This document shows positions 52,502-61,368 of a DNA stretch of 64,000 nucleotides, one piece after another. The translations under genes and the position numbers were made by a program. The first letter of the stretch is position 1, and each line of letters starts with the position of its first letter. The notes under the pieces were generated by a model. It ran no database searches, was not told the origin of the DNA, and saw nothing but the letters and a program-made list of their open reading frames with translations. Origin of the DNA: Citromicrobium sp. JLT1363 (GTDB taxonomy: Bacteria > Pseudomonadota > Alphaproteobacteria > Sphingomonadales > Sphingomonadaceae); contig NZ_AEUE01000003.1 of the NCBI RefSeq assembly GCF_000186705.1, positions 248,001-312,000 on the forward strand. Direction: 5' to 3'.

Positions 52502-52517
52502 GTGAGGGTCTCCGTTT

Positions 52518-52533
52518 TGTAGCACCTGCTACA
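52518..52533. promoter_or_regulatory. TetR-type operator 1
   Basis: Palindrome TGTAGCACCTGCTACA with 7-base arms, 17 bases upstream of the leftward membrane-protein start. Centre-to-centre distance to operator 2 is 32 bases, three helical turns. Confidence 0.8.
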
Positions 52534-52549
52534 CGCCGCACTAGAGGAA

Positions 52550-52565
52550 TGTAGCGAGTGCTACA
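52550..52565. promoter_or_regulatory. TetR-type operator 2
   Basis: Palindrome TGTAGCGAGTGCTACA with 6-base arms and the same half-site as operator 1, ending 8 bases before the tetR ATG, so repressor binding would block its own expression. Confidence 0.8.
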
Positions 52566-52573
52566 ATAGAGAA

Positions 52574-53137
52574 ATGTCCCCAGCGCCTTCCAGACCCGAG
52601 AAGCTCTCCCGCGAAACCCTGCTGCCGCTGATGGCGGCGCATGTGCTCGAACACGGGCTCGGCGGGGCGAGCCTGCGTCCGCTGGCGAAGGCGGCGGGGA
52701 CCAGCGACAGGATGCTGGTCTACCATTTCGGCAACAAGGAAACGCTGATCGTCGAATTGCTCGATCACATCGCGGGGGTCTATTCCGCCACGCTCGACAT
52801 GGCGCTCGGCGATATTCGACCTGCGACCCGGCGCGAATGCTTCGACCGGGTGATGGACCAGGCGGCCAATCCGGCAATGCGGCCCTTCATGGTCCTGTGG
52901 TGGGATATCGTCGCCGGGGCCGCGCGCAACCTGCCGGGTTACGAGGTGGCCGCGCAGAAAATGATCGCGCGCCAGCTCGACTGGCTGATCCGCCAGATGC
53001 CCGTCGACGATCCCGATCCCGAAGGTGGCGCGCGGCTGCTGCTCACGCTCATGGAGGGATCGCTGATGCTCGGTACGGTCGGGCATGCGAAGACCGCGCG
53101 CGATGGATTGCTTGCGGGCGACCTGTCGCCCTCGTAA
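52574..53137 (+). CDS. TetR-family transcriptional regulator
   Basis: A 187-residue regulator with the N-terminal TetR helix-turn-helix (LPLMAAHVLEHGLGGASLRPLAKAAGTSDRMLVYHFGNKETLIVELL) and a helical ligand-binding domain. Two matching palindromes just upstream show probable autorepression and control of the divergent membrane protein gene. The ligand is unknown. Confidence 0.9.
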   Translation: MSPAPSRPEKLSRETLLPLMAAHVLEHGLGGASLRPLAKAAGTSDRMLVYHFGNKETLIVELLDHIAGVYSATLDMALGDIRPATRRECFDRVMDQAANPAMRPFMVLWWDIVAGAARNLPGYEVAAQKMIARQLDWLIRQMPVDDPDPEGGARLLLTLMEGSLMLGTVGHAKTARDGLLAGDLSPS

Positions 53138-53148
53138 GCGCTCGCCCC

Positions 53149-54354
53149 ATGAAGAAGACCACCGGAATGGATCGCTCCGTCACCTCCAAGTGGCGTCCCG
53201 CAACGCAGGCCGTGCGCGGCGGCACCTGGCGCTCCGAGCATGGCGAGACGAGCGAGGCGATGTTCCTCACCTCTGGCTACACCTACGACAATGCGGCCGA
53301 AGTCGCCGCGCGCTTTGCGGGCGAGGCGGAGGGGATGACCTATTCGCGCCTCCAGAACCCGACCGTGGCGATGCTGGAGGAACGCATCGCGCTGATGGAG
53401 GGCGCCGAAGCCTGCCGCGTACAGGCCTCCGGCATGGCCGCGATGACCGCCGCGCTGCTGTGCCAGCTGAACACCGGCGACCATTGCGTCGCCGCGCGCG
53501 CCGCGTTCGGCAGCTGCCGCTGGCTGGTCGACCACCTGCTGCCACGCTTCGGGATCGAGACCACGGTGATCGACAGCGCGGATAACGACGCGTGGGAAGC
53601 CGCGATCCGGCCCAACACCAAGGTCTTCTTCTTCGAAACGCCCGCCAATCCCACGCTCGACATCGTGGACCTCGCGCATGTCTGCGCGCTGGCGAAGGCG
53701 CACGAGATCACCACTGTGGTCGACAATGCCTTTGCCTCGCCCGTGCTGCAGCGCCCGATGGAGTTCGGCGCGGACGTGGTCGCCTACAGCGCGACCAAGC
53801 TGATGGACGGGCAGGGCCGGGTGCTTGCGGGCGCGGTGTGCGGGACGCGCGAGTGGATCGACGAGGTGCTGCTGCCCTTCCAGCGCAATACCGGGCCCAA
53901 CCTGTCGCCCTTCAATGCCTGGGTGGTGCACAAGGGGCTGGAGACGCTGGACCTGCGCGCGCACCGGCAGAGCGAGAATGCGGTGGCGCTGGGCAGCTTC
54001 ATGGAGCCGCGCGTGCCGCGCATCCTGCATCCCGGGCTGGAGAGCCACCCGCGCCACGCGCTTGCGTTGAAGCAGATGCGGGCCACGGGGCCGATCTTCT
54101 CCTTCGATCTGGAGAGCCGCGAGAAGGCGCATGCGCTGCTCGACGCGCTGCAGCTGATCGACCTGTCCAACAATATCGGCGATGCGCGCAGCCTTGCCTG
54201 CCATCCCGCCAGCACCACGCATGCCGGGCTGAGCGAGGAAGCGCGCGCCGAAATGGGCGTGACCGAAGGCCTGATCCGCATCAATGTCGGGCTGGAGGAT
54301 ATCGAGGACCTGCGTGAGGACATCGACCAGGCGCTCGAAGCGGCGGGGTTCTAG
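53149..54354 (+). CDS. metZ: O-succinylhomoserine sulfhydrylase
   Basis: A 401-residue Cys/Met-metabolism PLP enzyme. Motifs are YTYDNAAEVAARF, MTYSRLQNPT, EACRVQASGMAA, ETPANPTLDIVD, VVDNAFASP, SATKLMDGQGRVLAG with the PLP lysine, and NNIGDARSLACHPASTTH. The YxR and GQGR variants fit the MetZ subgroup, which makes homocysteine directly from sulfide. The first ATG at 53149 was used; ATG 53167 is possible. It starts 12 bases after tetR. Confidence 0.9.
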   Translation: MKKTTGMDRSVTSKWRPATQAVRGGTWRSEHGETSEAMFLTSGYTYDNAAEVAARFAGEAEGMTYSRLQNPTVAMLEERIALMEGAEACRVQASGMAAMTAALLCQLNTGDHCVAARAAFGSCRWLVDHLLPRFGIETTVIDSADNDAWEAAIRPNTKVFFFETPANPTLDIVDLAHVCALAKAHEITTVVDNAFASPVLQRPMEFGADVVAYSATKLMDGQGRVLAGAVCGTREWIDEVLLPFQRNTGPNLSPFNAWVVHKGLETLDLRAHRQSENAVALGSFMEPRVPRILHPGLESHPRHALALKQMRATGPIFSFDLESREKAHALLDALQLIDLSNNIGDARSLACHPASTTHAGLSEEARAEMGVTEGLIRINVGLEDIEDLREDIDQALEAAGF

Positions 54355-54375
54355 TCCGCCGTTGCGGGCCGGGGC

Positions 54376-54684
54376 CTAGCGCGATTCGCAGGCGATCCCG
54401 TCATTGTCGCGGTCCAGGTCCTGCCGGTAGCCGGGTTCTCCGCGGCGAATATTGCTGAAGCCCGCCTCGCGCGCGGCGGTGCAGTTCGGAAAATAGACGC
54501 GCCCGTCGAGCGAGCGACCGCTGGCGGGCCGCGCGGCACGCCGCGGCTGGTGGCAGTGATAATCGCCGGTCTTGCGGTTGGTGTGGCACCCCTTCGCGTC
54601 GAGCCCGCCCGGATGCGCCGCGAGATTCTGCTGCGGCATAACCGGCAGGGACAGACAGCACCAGACCATCAGCAGCTTTCGCAT
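54376..54684 (-). CDS. exported excalibur-domain protein
   Basis: A 102-residue protein with a signal peptide (RKLLMVWCCLSLPVM), a GCHTNRKTGDYHCH motif like the YHYH-type CxxH segment of small secreted proteins, and a C-terminal excalibur domain (YFPNCTAAREAGFS, GYRQDLDRDNDGIACE) with the calcium-binding DxDxDGxxCE loop. The ATG at 54684 gives the signal peptide; longer upstream frame does not. Confidence 0.85.
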   Translation of the reverse strand: MRKLLMVWCCLSLPVMPQQNLAAHPGGLDAKGCHTNRKTGDYHCHQPRRAARPASGRSLDGRVYFPNCTAAREAGFSNIRRGEPGYRQDLDRDNDGIACESR

Positions 54685-54836
54685 GCCGCATCCATAGCAC
54701 GCGACATTCGGATCGAGAAACGCAGGCAGCAGGCGTTTCTGGGCGAGCACAAACACGTAAGCCTTTCGGCACCCTACGGAACGGGCCCGTGCACTCACGT
54801 TGTGTCTGGTGAAGCCATTCACGAGGAGACACCGAC

Positions 54837-56108
54837 ATGGGCGAACATCTGGCAGCGGCGCAGGAGCGCATGATACGCGCGGCGGACCTGTTGGACCTGA
54901 CCGAAGAGGTCGTTTCGCACCTTTGCCATCCGATCGAAACGCTGGCCGCGTCGGTCAACCTGCGGCGCGACGATGGCTCCGCAGTCACGCTCAAGGCGTG
55001 GCGCTGCCGCTACAATTCCGCGCTCGGCCCGACCAAGGGCGGCATCCGGTTCCACCAGTCGGTCCACCTCGACGAGGTAGAGACGCTGGCGTTTCTGATG
55101 ACCATGAAGTGCGCGCTGATGGGCCTGCCCTTCGGCGGCGGCAAGGGCGGCGTCGAAGTGGATGCGCACGACCTTTCGACCATGGAGAAAGAGCGCGTGG
55201 CGCGTGGCTACGTGCGCGCCATGGCGAAGATCCTCGGCCCGGACCGTGATGTGCCCGCGCCCGACGTCGCTACCGGCGAACGCGAGATGGCGTGGATGGT
55301 CAGCGAATATTGCGAAATCGCAGGCTCGATCCAGCCGCACGCCTTCACCGGCAAACCCGTCGCACTGGGCGGTATGGCGGAGCGCACGCCCGCCACGGGA
55401 CGCGGCGCGCATATCGCGCTGGAGGAAATGCGCGACCTTGCCGGCTTGGGCGAGGAGGGCGGGCTCACCATCGCGCTGCAGGGCTTCGGCAACGCCGGAC
55501 GCTGGTTCGCGCAGGCCGCAGCCCAAGCGGGGCACAGGATTGTCGCGGTCGCCGATTCGTCCGGCACGGTGAGCGATTCCGAGAGGCTCGACATCGAGGC
55601 GCTGAGCAAGACGAAGGACGAAACCGGCAAGGTGACCGCCTTCGATGGCGGCAACGCCGGGTCCAGCGACGATCCCGAAGACGTCCTTTCGGCCGAATGC
55701 GATGTGCTGGTGTTTGCCGCGCTGGGCGGGGTGATCGCGGATTCCGATGATGCCAAGGCGCTCAACTGCAAGGCGATCGTCGAACTCGCCAACCGTCCGA
55801 TCCTGCCCGCCGCCGACAAGGCGCTGGCGGATGCGGGGATCGAGGTGGTGCCCGATATCCTCGCCAATGGCGGCGGCGTGACCGTCAGCCACGCCGAAAG
55901 GGTACAGGGCCGGCAGGGCATCGACTGGGATCCGGAAGATATCGACGACTATCTGGAAGACCGGATCGCGGATGCGGCCGACAATGTGCGCGAGGTGATG
56001 CAGGAGTGCGACACCGATATGCGCACCGCCGCCTATGCCGTGGCTTTGCGCCGCCTTTGCAGTGCGATTTCGGCCCACGGTACGCTTGCCGATTTCGGGA
56101 AGAGTTGA
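54837..56108 (+). CDS. Glu/Leu/Phe/Val dehydrogenase (glutamate dehydrogenase type)
   Basis: A 423-residue amino acid dehydrogenase. The substrate and catalytic motifs GPTKGGIRFH and LPFGGGKGGV contain the reactive lysine, PAPDVATGEREMAWM follows, and the NAD(P) fold has ALQGFGNAGRWFAQ and VFAALGGVI. It interconverts glutamate and 2-oxoglutarate or a related amino acid pair. Length matches the ~420-residue class. GAGGAGA lies about 7 bases before the ATG. Confidence 0.9.
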   Translation: MGEHLAAAQERMIRAADLLDLTEEVVSHLCHPIETLAASVNLRRDDGSAVTLKAWRCRYNSALGPTKGGIRFHQSVHLDEVETLAFLMTMKCALMGLPFGGGKGGVEVDAHDLSTMEKERVARGYVRAMAKILGPDRDVPAPDVATGEREMAWMVSEYCEIAGSIQPHAFTGKPVALGGMAERTPATGRGAHIALEEMRDLAGLGEEGGLTIALQGFGNAGRWFAQAAAQAGHRIVAVADSSGTVSDSERLDIEALSKTKDETGKVTAFDGGNAGSSDDPEDVLSAECDVLVFAALGGVIADSDDAKALNCKAIVELANRPILPAADKALADAGIEVVPDILANGGGVTVSHAERVQGRQGIDWDPEDIDDYLEDRIADAADNVREVMQECDTDMRTAAYAVALRRLCSAISAHGTLADFGKS

Positions 56109-56210
56109 CGCGCAAGCCCGCAATTTGCGGCAAGACGGCAACAGGTTTCGCGCAAGCTGTGGATGGTCGCCTTGCCCTCCTGCGCAAACCCATTACCTTT
56201 CCGAATCGTG

Positions 56211-56609
56211 ATGAAGAACCTGTTCGATCATGCCGCCACCACCGACGGTGTTACCGTTCGCGTTTCGGTCAATTTCCTGCCCGAGCAGAGCGACCCTGCC
56301 AACAACAAGTGGTTCTGGATCTATCATATCCGGATCGAGAACGCCTCGCGCGAGCGGGTGCAGCTGATGACGCGCCACTGGCGGATCACCGATGCGCAAG
56401 GGCTGGTCCGCCATGTCGATGGCGAGGGCGTGGTCGGCGAACAGCCGGTGCTCACTCCCGGCCGCAGCCATGATTACGTGTCGGGTTGCCCGTTGACGAC
56501 GCCGTTCGGATCGATGGAAGGTTTCTACACCTTCCATCGCGAGGACGGCACGCCGATCGAGGTACGCATCCCCTTCTTCCCGCTCGCCGCGCCTGCGACG
56601 GCGCATTAG
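56211..56609 (+). CDS. apaG: ApaG (Co2+/Mg2+ efflux-associated) protein
   Basis: A 132-residue single-domain protein with the ApaG core: VRVSVNFLPEQSDP, YHIRIENAS, VQLMTRHWRITDAQG, VVGEQPVLTPG and YTSG-like DYVSGCPLTTPFGSMEG(F/Y). Phenotypes in enterobacteria link it to cobalt resistance. It starts at ATG 56211 by family match. Confidence 0.92.
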   Translation: MKNLFDHAATTDGVTVRVSVNFLPEQSDPANNKWFWIYHIRIENASRERVQLMTRHWRITDAQGLVRHVDGEGVVGEQPVLTPGRSHDYVSGCPLTTPFGSMEGFYTFHREDGTPIEVRIPFFPLAAPATAH

Positions 56610-56836
56610 GGCGGGGCGCACTCCCTTCCCCTTTTTTTGACTGCCTCAGGCAGGCGCTCACGATTGACTGCCCTTGGAGCAGACAGGAGCCTTGGGCGTG
56701 CGGATTACTGAAGCCGTCGATAAACATCAGCTATTCGTGGTTCTGTCTGGGAAGGCAGGCATTCGGGACGCGATTCGTATCGTCCATGTCAGGGGGCTTC
56801 AAAGCTTTTGTAACGCGTCCGCTGTAAAAGCATGGC

Positions 56837-58510
56837 GTGATCCGAGCGCTCCCCCGATTGCCTTCCGGCTGGCCATTCTCGGTCTGGTTTTTTGTTGCGG
56901 CCATCGTGGTTTTCGCAGCGCAGATGGTGCCGATACTCGGTATCTTCCTGATGCTTGTGCTGGTCGCTTTCTGGTCCGTTATTCTCATCAACCTCGGCAT
57001 GATCGGGATCGTATTCGAGGTTTTGACGGGTCGCGCGTCTCGTGGATGGATATTCGTTCCGCTCGTCTACTTCACTGGCTATTACGCGTTCTACGCAGCC
57101 GATCAGGCGACACTGGCATCCCTGCGGACACTCTACCAGCAGCACAATGCCGGGCAGGCGCTGCCGTTCGATCGATCGAAGCAGGATCTGCTATTGGTCA
57201 AGGGAGAGGGCGACCTTCACCCCTCTCCATTCACATTCGTGCAGCACCACGGGGTGCGACGCGCCTTCTCGGCTACGGGCAGAGTGCATTTCATGGGCAA
57301 TCGCGAAGGGTGCAGGGCGCTGCGGGATAACGACGTCTATCGCTCTGCCGGGCTTTATGCATTCGGTTTCCACACGCCGGGTGAGGTAAGCGAGCGACGT
57401 CTCGTGAAAGGGTACTGCTCGATCTATGGTCCGGGCCAGCCCGATCGCCCGGTGGTGCGGGTGACCAGCGATGATCGCGCAACGCATCGCTTGTTCCTGC
57501 CGGTACGGATTGTCGAGTTGCAGGCGCAGGACGAAAAGTCGGGGCGCTCGATCGAAATCAGGGGCGGCTATGCGTCGCCGCTCAAACCGTTCCCCATGCC
57601 CGCCATGGGTTGCGGCCTGAACAGCGGCGCACCCTCGTGGGATTGTGGAGCAAGTTTTCTTCGTGATGGCTTCACCCCGATTCTGGCGGATGGAGAACGC
57701 TTCGGCTCGATGTCGCGATCGCTGGCGAAAGCCTTGGGGTTGGGCAATAGTCGCAATTATGGCGCGACCGCTTCGGGACCAGAAGTCGTGCGATCGGTCG
57801 GTGAGGCAGCCGATCGGGAGCTCGTGCGCAAGGAACTCGCCATTCTATCCGACATCCTGTCCGATCCTTTCGAAGAGCAGGATGGATCGTTCGATCATTT
57901 GCCCAACCGGCCAGACGTTGTTGCGCCATACGCCGATGCCATTTTTTCGGCGCTGGGCAGGCTTCAAGCATCGGACGAGACCGTGAGCGAGAACGGTCGC
58001 AGTCTCTGGAGCATCGCCGCGGCGCTGCCCGAGGAGGCTCTTGCACCGCACCGGGCCCAGCTCGCTGCGTGGCTGCGGCCGGAGAACGCACGCCGTTGGA
58101 CTGAACAGGTAAGCAAAATCTACACGCGCCTGGATATCTCGGACCCGAGCCAGCGAGACACGGTATTGCTCCGGCTTGAAAGCAAGCGTGGTGACCTTGC
58201 GAGCAGTTTGCTGCCCCCCTTCTGCCGCATGGGGGGAGAGGCACCTCAGGACGCTAAAGACCGTCTTTTTGCGCTGTGGCAAAGGCGCGGGGCGGAGCAG
58301 GCGGGGAAGGAGCGAGTGCGGAAGATCGGCGACGTTTCCCTCTACGCAACGCTGCTTCGCATGGGGCTCCGGGCGAAGCTTGGCCCTGTAGAGCAACACT
58401 ATTTGGGATCCACCTTTGCCGGCATTTGGGCAAATGTCTCCCCGCAAACAACGGCCGATATATGCGGCGAAACGCCCCAGGGTCTGAAGAAGCGATTCGT
58501 TCGTACCTGA
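56837..58510 (+). CDS. large membrane-anchored protein of unknown function
   Basis: A 557-residue protein: two to three N-terminal membrane segments (about residues 12-90), then a long soluble part. Visible features are a beta-rich stretch with several cysteines (YRSAGLYAFGFHTPGEVSERRLVKGYC, GCGLNSGAPSWDC) and a C-terminal helical part ending GETPQGLKKRFVRT. The start is a GTG at 56837. Base use looks somewhat less GC-biased than the neighbours. No family was recognised, and it stands alone between apaG and a lysR gene. Confidence 0.6.
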   Translation: MIRALPRLPSGWPFSVWFFVAAIVVFAAQMVPILGIFLMLVLVAFWSVILINLGMIGIVFEVLTGRASRGWIFVPLVYFTGYYAFYAADQATLASLRTLYQQHNAGQALPFDRSKQDLLLVKGEGDLHPSPFTFVQHHGVRRAFSATGRVHFMGNREGCRALRDNDVYRSAGLYAFGFHTPGEVSERRLVKGYCSIYGPGQPDRPVVRVTSDDRATHRLFLPVRIVELQAQDEKSGRSIEIRGGYASPLKPFPMPAMGCGLNSGAPSWDCGASFLRDGFTPILADGERFGSMSRSLAKALGLGNSRNYGATASGPEVVRSVGEAADRELVRKELAILSDILSDPFEEQDGSFDHLPNRPDVVAPYADAIFSALGRLQASDETVSENGRSLWSIAAALPEEALAPHRAQLAAWLRPENARRWTEQVSKIYTRLDISDPSQRDTVLLRLESKRGDLASSLLPPFCRMGGEAPQDAKDRLFALWQRRGAEQAGKERVRKIGDVSLYATLLRMGLRAKLGPVEQHYLGSTFAGIWANVSPQTTADICGETPQGLKKRFVRT

Positions 58511-58641
58511 ACGAAGGAGGAAAGATCGCTTCGTGAAGCCTTGGGCCGAAGCTCCCGGCCTGCGCTTTCGCGGAGACGGACACGACTCCGGCGTAACCCG
58601 GCTTGCCGTTCGCGCGCTCGCTGGCTAGCGCTCGGCGGATC

Positions 58642-59457
58642 ATGAAGCGCACGCTCCTGCCCCTCAACGCCCTGCGCGTTTACGATGCCGCCGCGCGGCA
58701 CCTCTCCTTCACCAAGGCGGCGGACGAGCTGGCGGTGACGCCCGCCGCCGTGGGCCAGCAGATCCGCGCGCTGGAGGATCATCTCGGCACGGTCCTGTTC
58801 CGCCGCACCAGCAAGGGGCTGGAACTGACCGAGGAAGGCAGCGCCGGGCTCGATGCCTTGCGCGACGGGTTCCTGCGGTTCGAGGAGAGCGTGGCCGCGA
58901 TGCAGGCGGGGCAGGCGGTCGACCGCTATGCCATCGCCGCGCCGCGCGGCATGCTGGAAAACTGGCTCGCCCCGCGTCTCGCCGCGTTCCAGGCGCAGCA
59001 TCCCGGCGTGCGCTTCCAGCTGCGCGAGCGCGAGCGGGCGGATTTCTCCGAAGCCAATCTCGACCTGGCGATCTGGCTGACCGAGGGGCCGGAGGAATTC
59101 CCGGGCGAACAGATTTCCCAGCCACAGTGGGTCAGCGTGGCGCCGGTCGATGCGCCCGATGCGAAGGGCCGCACCATCGGCTGGCCCGGCGATGGCGGCA
59201 GCGAGAGCCGCGACAGCGCGCCGGAGGCCTGCATCGCGGTGGGCAGCGCGGGCCAGGCGCTCGCCAGCGTGATCGCGGGGCTGGGCACGGCGCGGGTGCC
59301 CTTCGCGCTGGCGGCAGAGGCGATCGCGGCGGGCAGCGTCGTGGTGGAGGACGGGCCGCGCGAAGGCCGCCGGTCCTACTGGCTGGTCGCCCCGCCGCCG
59401 CAGTGGCGCCAGAAGAAGGTCCGCGCGCTGGTGCAGTACCTCACCGGAACGCTCTAG
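58642..59457 (+). CDS. LysR-family transcriptional regulator (GcvA-like)
   Basis: A 271-residue regulator. The HTH part LPLNALRVYDAAARHLSFTKAADELAVTPAAVGQQIRALEDHLGTVLFRR is of the GcvA/AmpR group; the effector domain is somewhat short. The ATG at 58642 was chosen by the family start. No divergent target gene is adjacent, so the target is unknown. Confidence 0.9.
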   Translation: MKRTLLPLNALRVYDAAARHLSFTKAADELAVTPAAVGQQIRALEDHLGTVLFRRTSKGLELTEEGSAGLDALRDGFLRFEESVAAMQAGQAVDRYAIAAPRGMLENWLAPRLAAFQAQHPGVRFQLRERERADFSEANLDLAIWLTEGPEEFPGEQISQPQWVSVAPVDAPDAKGRTIGWPGDGGSESRDSAPEACIAVGSAGQALASVIAGLGTARVPFALAAEAIAAGSVVVEDGPREGRRSYWLVAPPPQWRQKKVRALVQYLTGTL

Positions 59458-59602
59458 GCCCGCCCGACCTGTTGCCCCCGTCGTGCGGCCAGGGGCCTTT
59501 TCCGCAGGCATGGTTACCCAATCCTAACCACCTTCGATCATACATCGCACAGGTGAGTGCGCGCATCTGCGTACATCGACCTTGCGGAGATATGATTCGC
59601 CC

Positions 59603-60355
59603 ATGTCGGACGAAAGCAACATCGCAGAGTTTCCTCCCGCCGGCGCGAGCCGGGGCGCGATCGCCTCCGTGCCCGCCAACGAACGGCGCAAGAACGAACG
59701 GCAGATCGCCACCTTCCGCACCTGCTGCGTGATGGTCGAGCGCGAGGCGCACCCCGCGATCCTGCGCAATGTCAGCGAGGGCGGCGCGATGTTCGAAGCC
59801 CTGATCGAGACCGCACCGGGCACGCTGCTGTCCTATTACTGGGACGGTATCGAGCCGGTGGCCGCGCGCGTCGCCTGGGTCGACGGGACGCGCATCGGCG
59901 TCGCCAATATTTCGGGCCCTGCGGAAGCCGTGGATGTGCCGCGCCCGCGCGCCACCCGCGTGCCCGCGCACCTGCCCGTGCGCGTATGGTCGGGCTGCAA
60001 GGGCCACCGGGCGGAGCTGGAGAACATCTCGCTCTCCGGCCTGGCGGTTCACGGGCTCGACGGGATCGAGCCGGGCACGCTGTGCACGATAGAGATCGGC
60101 GGGCAGACGCTGCACAATGCCAGCGTGGTCCGCACGGACGACGGGATCACCGGCATCCGCTTCGAACGCCCGCTGCCGCCCGCCAGGCTGATGCAGCTGC
60201 TTGACGGGGATGGGCCGGGCGCGCGGGGTGGAACGCATCCGGCGACCGAGTGCGACAGCGCCCCCGCGCCCCGGCACGACGCGCCCGAGGGCGAGCAGAC
60301 GCCGTCCGATCGCCCCGATCCGCCCGCGCCGATCCCGCTGCGCCGCTTCCTCTAG
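59603..60355 (+). CDS. protein with two PilZ-like domains
   Basis: A 250-residue protein. Domain 1 (about residues 28-105) has ERRKNERQIATF and NVSEGGAMF; domain 2 (about 115-200) has RPRATRVPAHLPVRVW and ENISLSGLAVHG. These RxxxR and (D/N)xSxxG pairs match PilZ c-di-GMP sites, though domain 1 fits better. The C terminus is disordered. A c-di-GMP receptor acting on motility would fit the window, but no direct link to the flagellar cluster is visible. It ends in a four-base convergent overlap with the next gene. Confidence 0.8.
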   Translation: MSDESNIAEFPPAGASRGAIASVPANERRKNERQIATFRTCCVMVEREAHPAILRNVSEGGAMFEALIETAPGTLLSYYWDGIEPVAARVAWVDGTRIGVANISGPAEAVDVPRPRATRVPAHLPVRVWSGCKGHRAELENISLSGLAVHGLDGIEPGTLCTIEIGGQTLHNASVVRTDDGITGIRFERPLPPARLMQLLDGDGPGARGGTHPATECDSAPAPRHDAPEGEQTPSDRPDPPAPIPLRRFL

Positions 60356-61023
60356 TCGGTCGCGCCGCCGTCTTCCCGCGCCGCCGCGTGCCGCGCGCGG
60401 ATTTTCTCCAGCTTCGCTTCGAGCGAGGCGAACACTGCGGCCTCCCCCGCCACCCCCTCGGCCCGCTGCGCCTCCAGCACCTCGCGCCGGATCGCCTCGT
60501 ATACCGGGTGCCCGGGCGCGAGCTGCGCGGCATAGCGCTGCGGCAGGCGATGCTGGAGGAGGAAGCGCAGCAGATTATTGTCCGGCTTGTCCCATGTGCC
60601 CAGCAGCTTCCCGCCCGAGACGATCGGCGTGGGCGTGCCGGTAATCGCGCGTTCGAGCGCACAATCCTCCAGCCGCTGCATCCCCCGCTCCAGCGCCGCA
60701 TCCCACGCCGCGGCAAACCCCTCCGCCCCCGGCCGCGCGCGCAATTTGTAGAGCGCCTCCATGCTCTTCCCGATCGAGCGCGCCGCCTGCGTGACGATCC
60801 CCGTCGCCGCGAGCGTCGCGACGAACCGCCGCTGCCGCTCGGGCGTGATCGAGTTGGAGCGCGGGTGCGGGTGGAGATAGGGCGCAAAGGAGAGGAGCGG
60901 ATCGTCGTCCTCGGGCTCGGGGCCGGTATAGGCGACGACGGAGGTCGCCTGGCGGGCAATCTTGCGCGAACAAGCCCCCTCACCTTCAGGGGAGGTGGTT
61001 GGGGGAGGGGCCTTTTTCGTCAT
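60352..61023 (-). CDS. hypothetical HTH-containing protein with repeat-derived N terminus
   Basis: A 223-residue protein with a helix-turn-helix-like central part (about residues 58-120; FVATLAATGIVTQAARSIGKSMEALYKLR) and a helical Arg-rich end. It resembles terminase small-subunit-like or other DNA-binding proteins, but I do not recognise a family. Residues about 3-20 (KKAPPPTTSPEGEGACSRK) come from a GC-rich palindromic repeat (60975-61013), so a repeat seems to have inserted at the 5' end and a later start is possible. Confidence 0.55.
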   Translation of the reverse strand: MTKKAPPPTTSPEGEGACSRKIARQATSVVAYTGPEPEDDDPLLSFAPYLHPHPRSNSITPERQRRFVATLAATGIVTQAARSIGKSMEALYKLRARPGAEGFAAAWDAALERGMQRLEDCALERAITGTPTPIVSGGKLLGTWDKPDNNLLRFLLQHRLPQRYAAQLAPGHPVYEAIRREVLEAQRAEGVAGEAAVFASLEAKLEKIRARHAAAREDGGATD

Positions 61024-61368
61024 AGCGCTGACTTCCGAGCCGAAGGCGAGGCAAGGGCGACCGCCCGTCGCGCCGAATGGCGCGGTAGCCAAGCGAGTGG
61101 ATGCGAGCGCCGGCGCTTGAGGCCAAACAAACAAACGCGCGTGTTCGAGCGACGGTCCTCGGCGGACCCATCGAAAGACTCATCTGGGGGCATAGCCGCA
61201 GGTAGATTGCAGATTGCGGGAGAGTAGGAAAAGCAATTCTTCGAAAGTTGAGAAAATCTACCAACCACCCCTCGGCGAATCGTCTTAATTGGGGAGAAAT
61301 GACGTGAAACAATTGAGCGCCATGTAACTTGCTGCATATCTGCGATTGGAAATTTCGCTGGGGGTTAG
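61024..61368. other. boundary region of the reverse-transcriptase island, with structured leader
   Basis: The first ~165 bases are GC-rich host-like sequence. From about 61190 the composition turns AT-rich. GGTAGATT (61201-61208) and AATCTACC (61255-61262) are perfect 8-base inverted repeats around a nested CAA-TT-CTT / AAG-TTG hairpin (61234-61250). No protein frame of note was seen. It may be a promoter and 5' leader or a noncoding RNA for the reverse transcriptase cassette. Confidence 0.5.
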
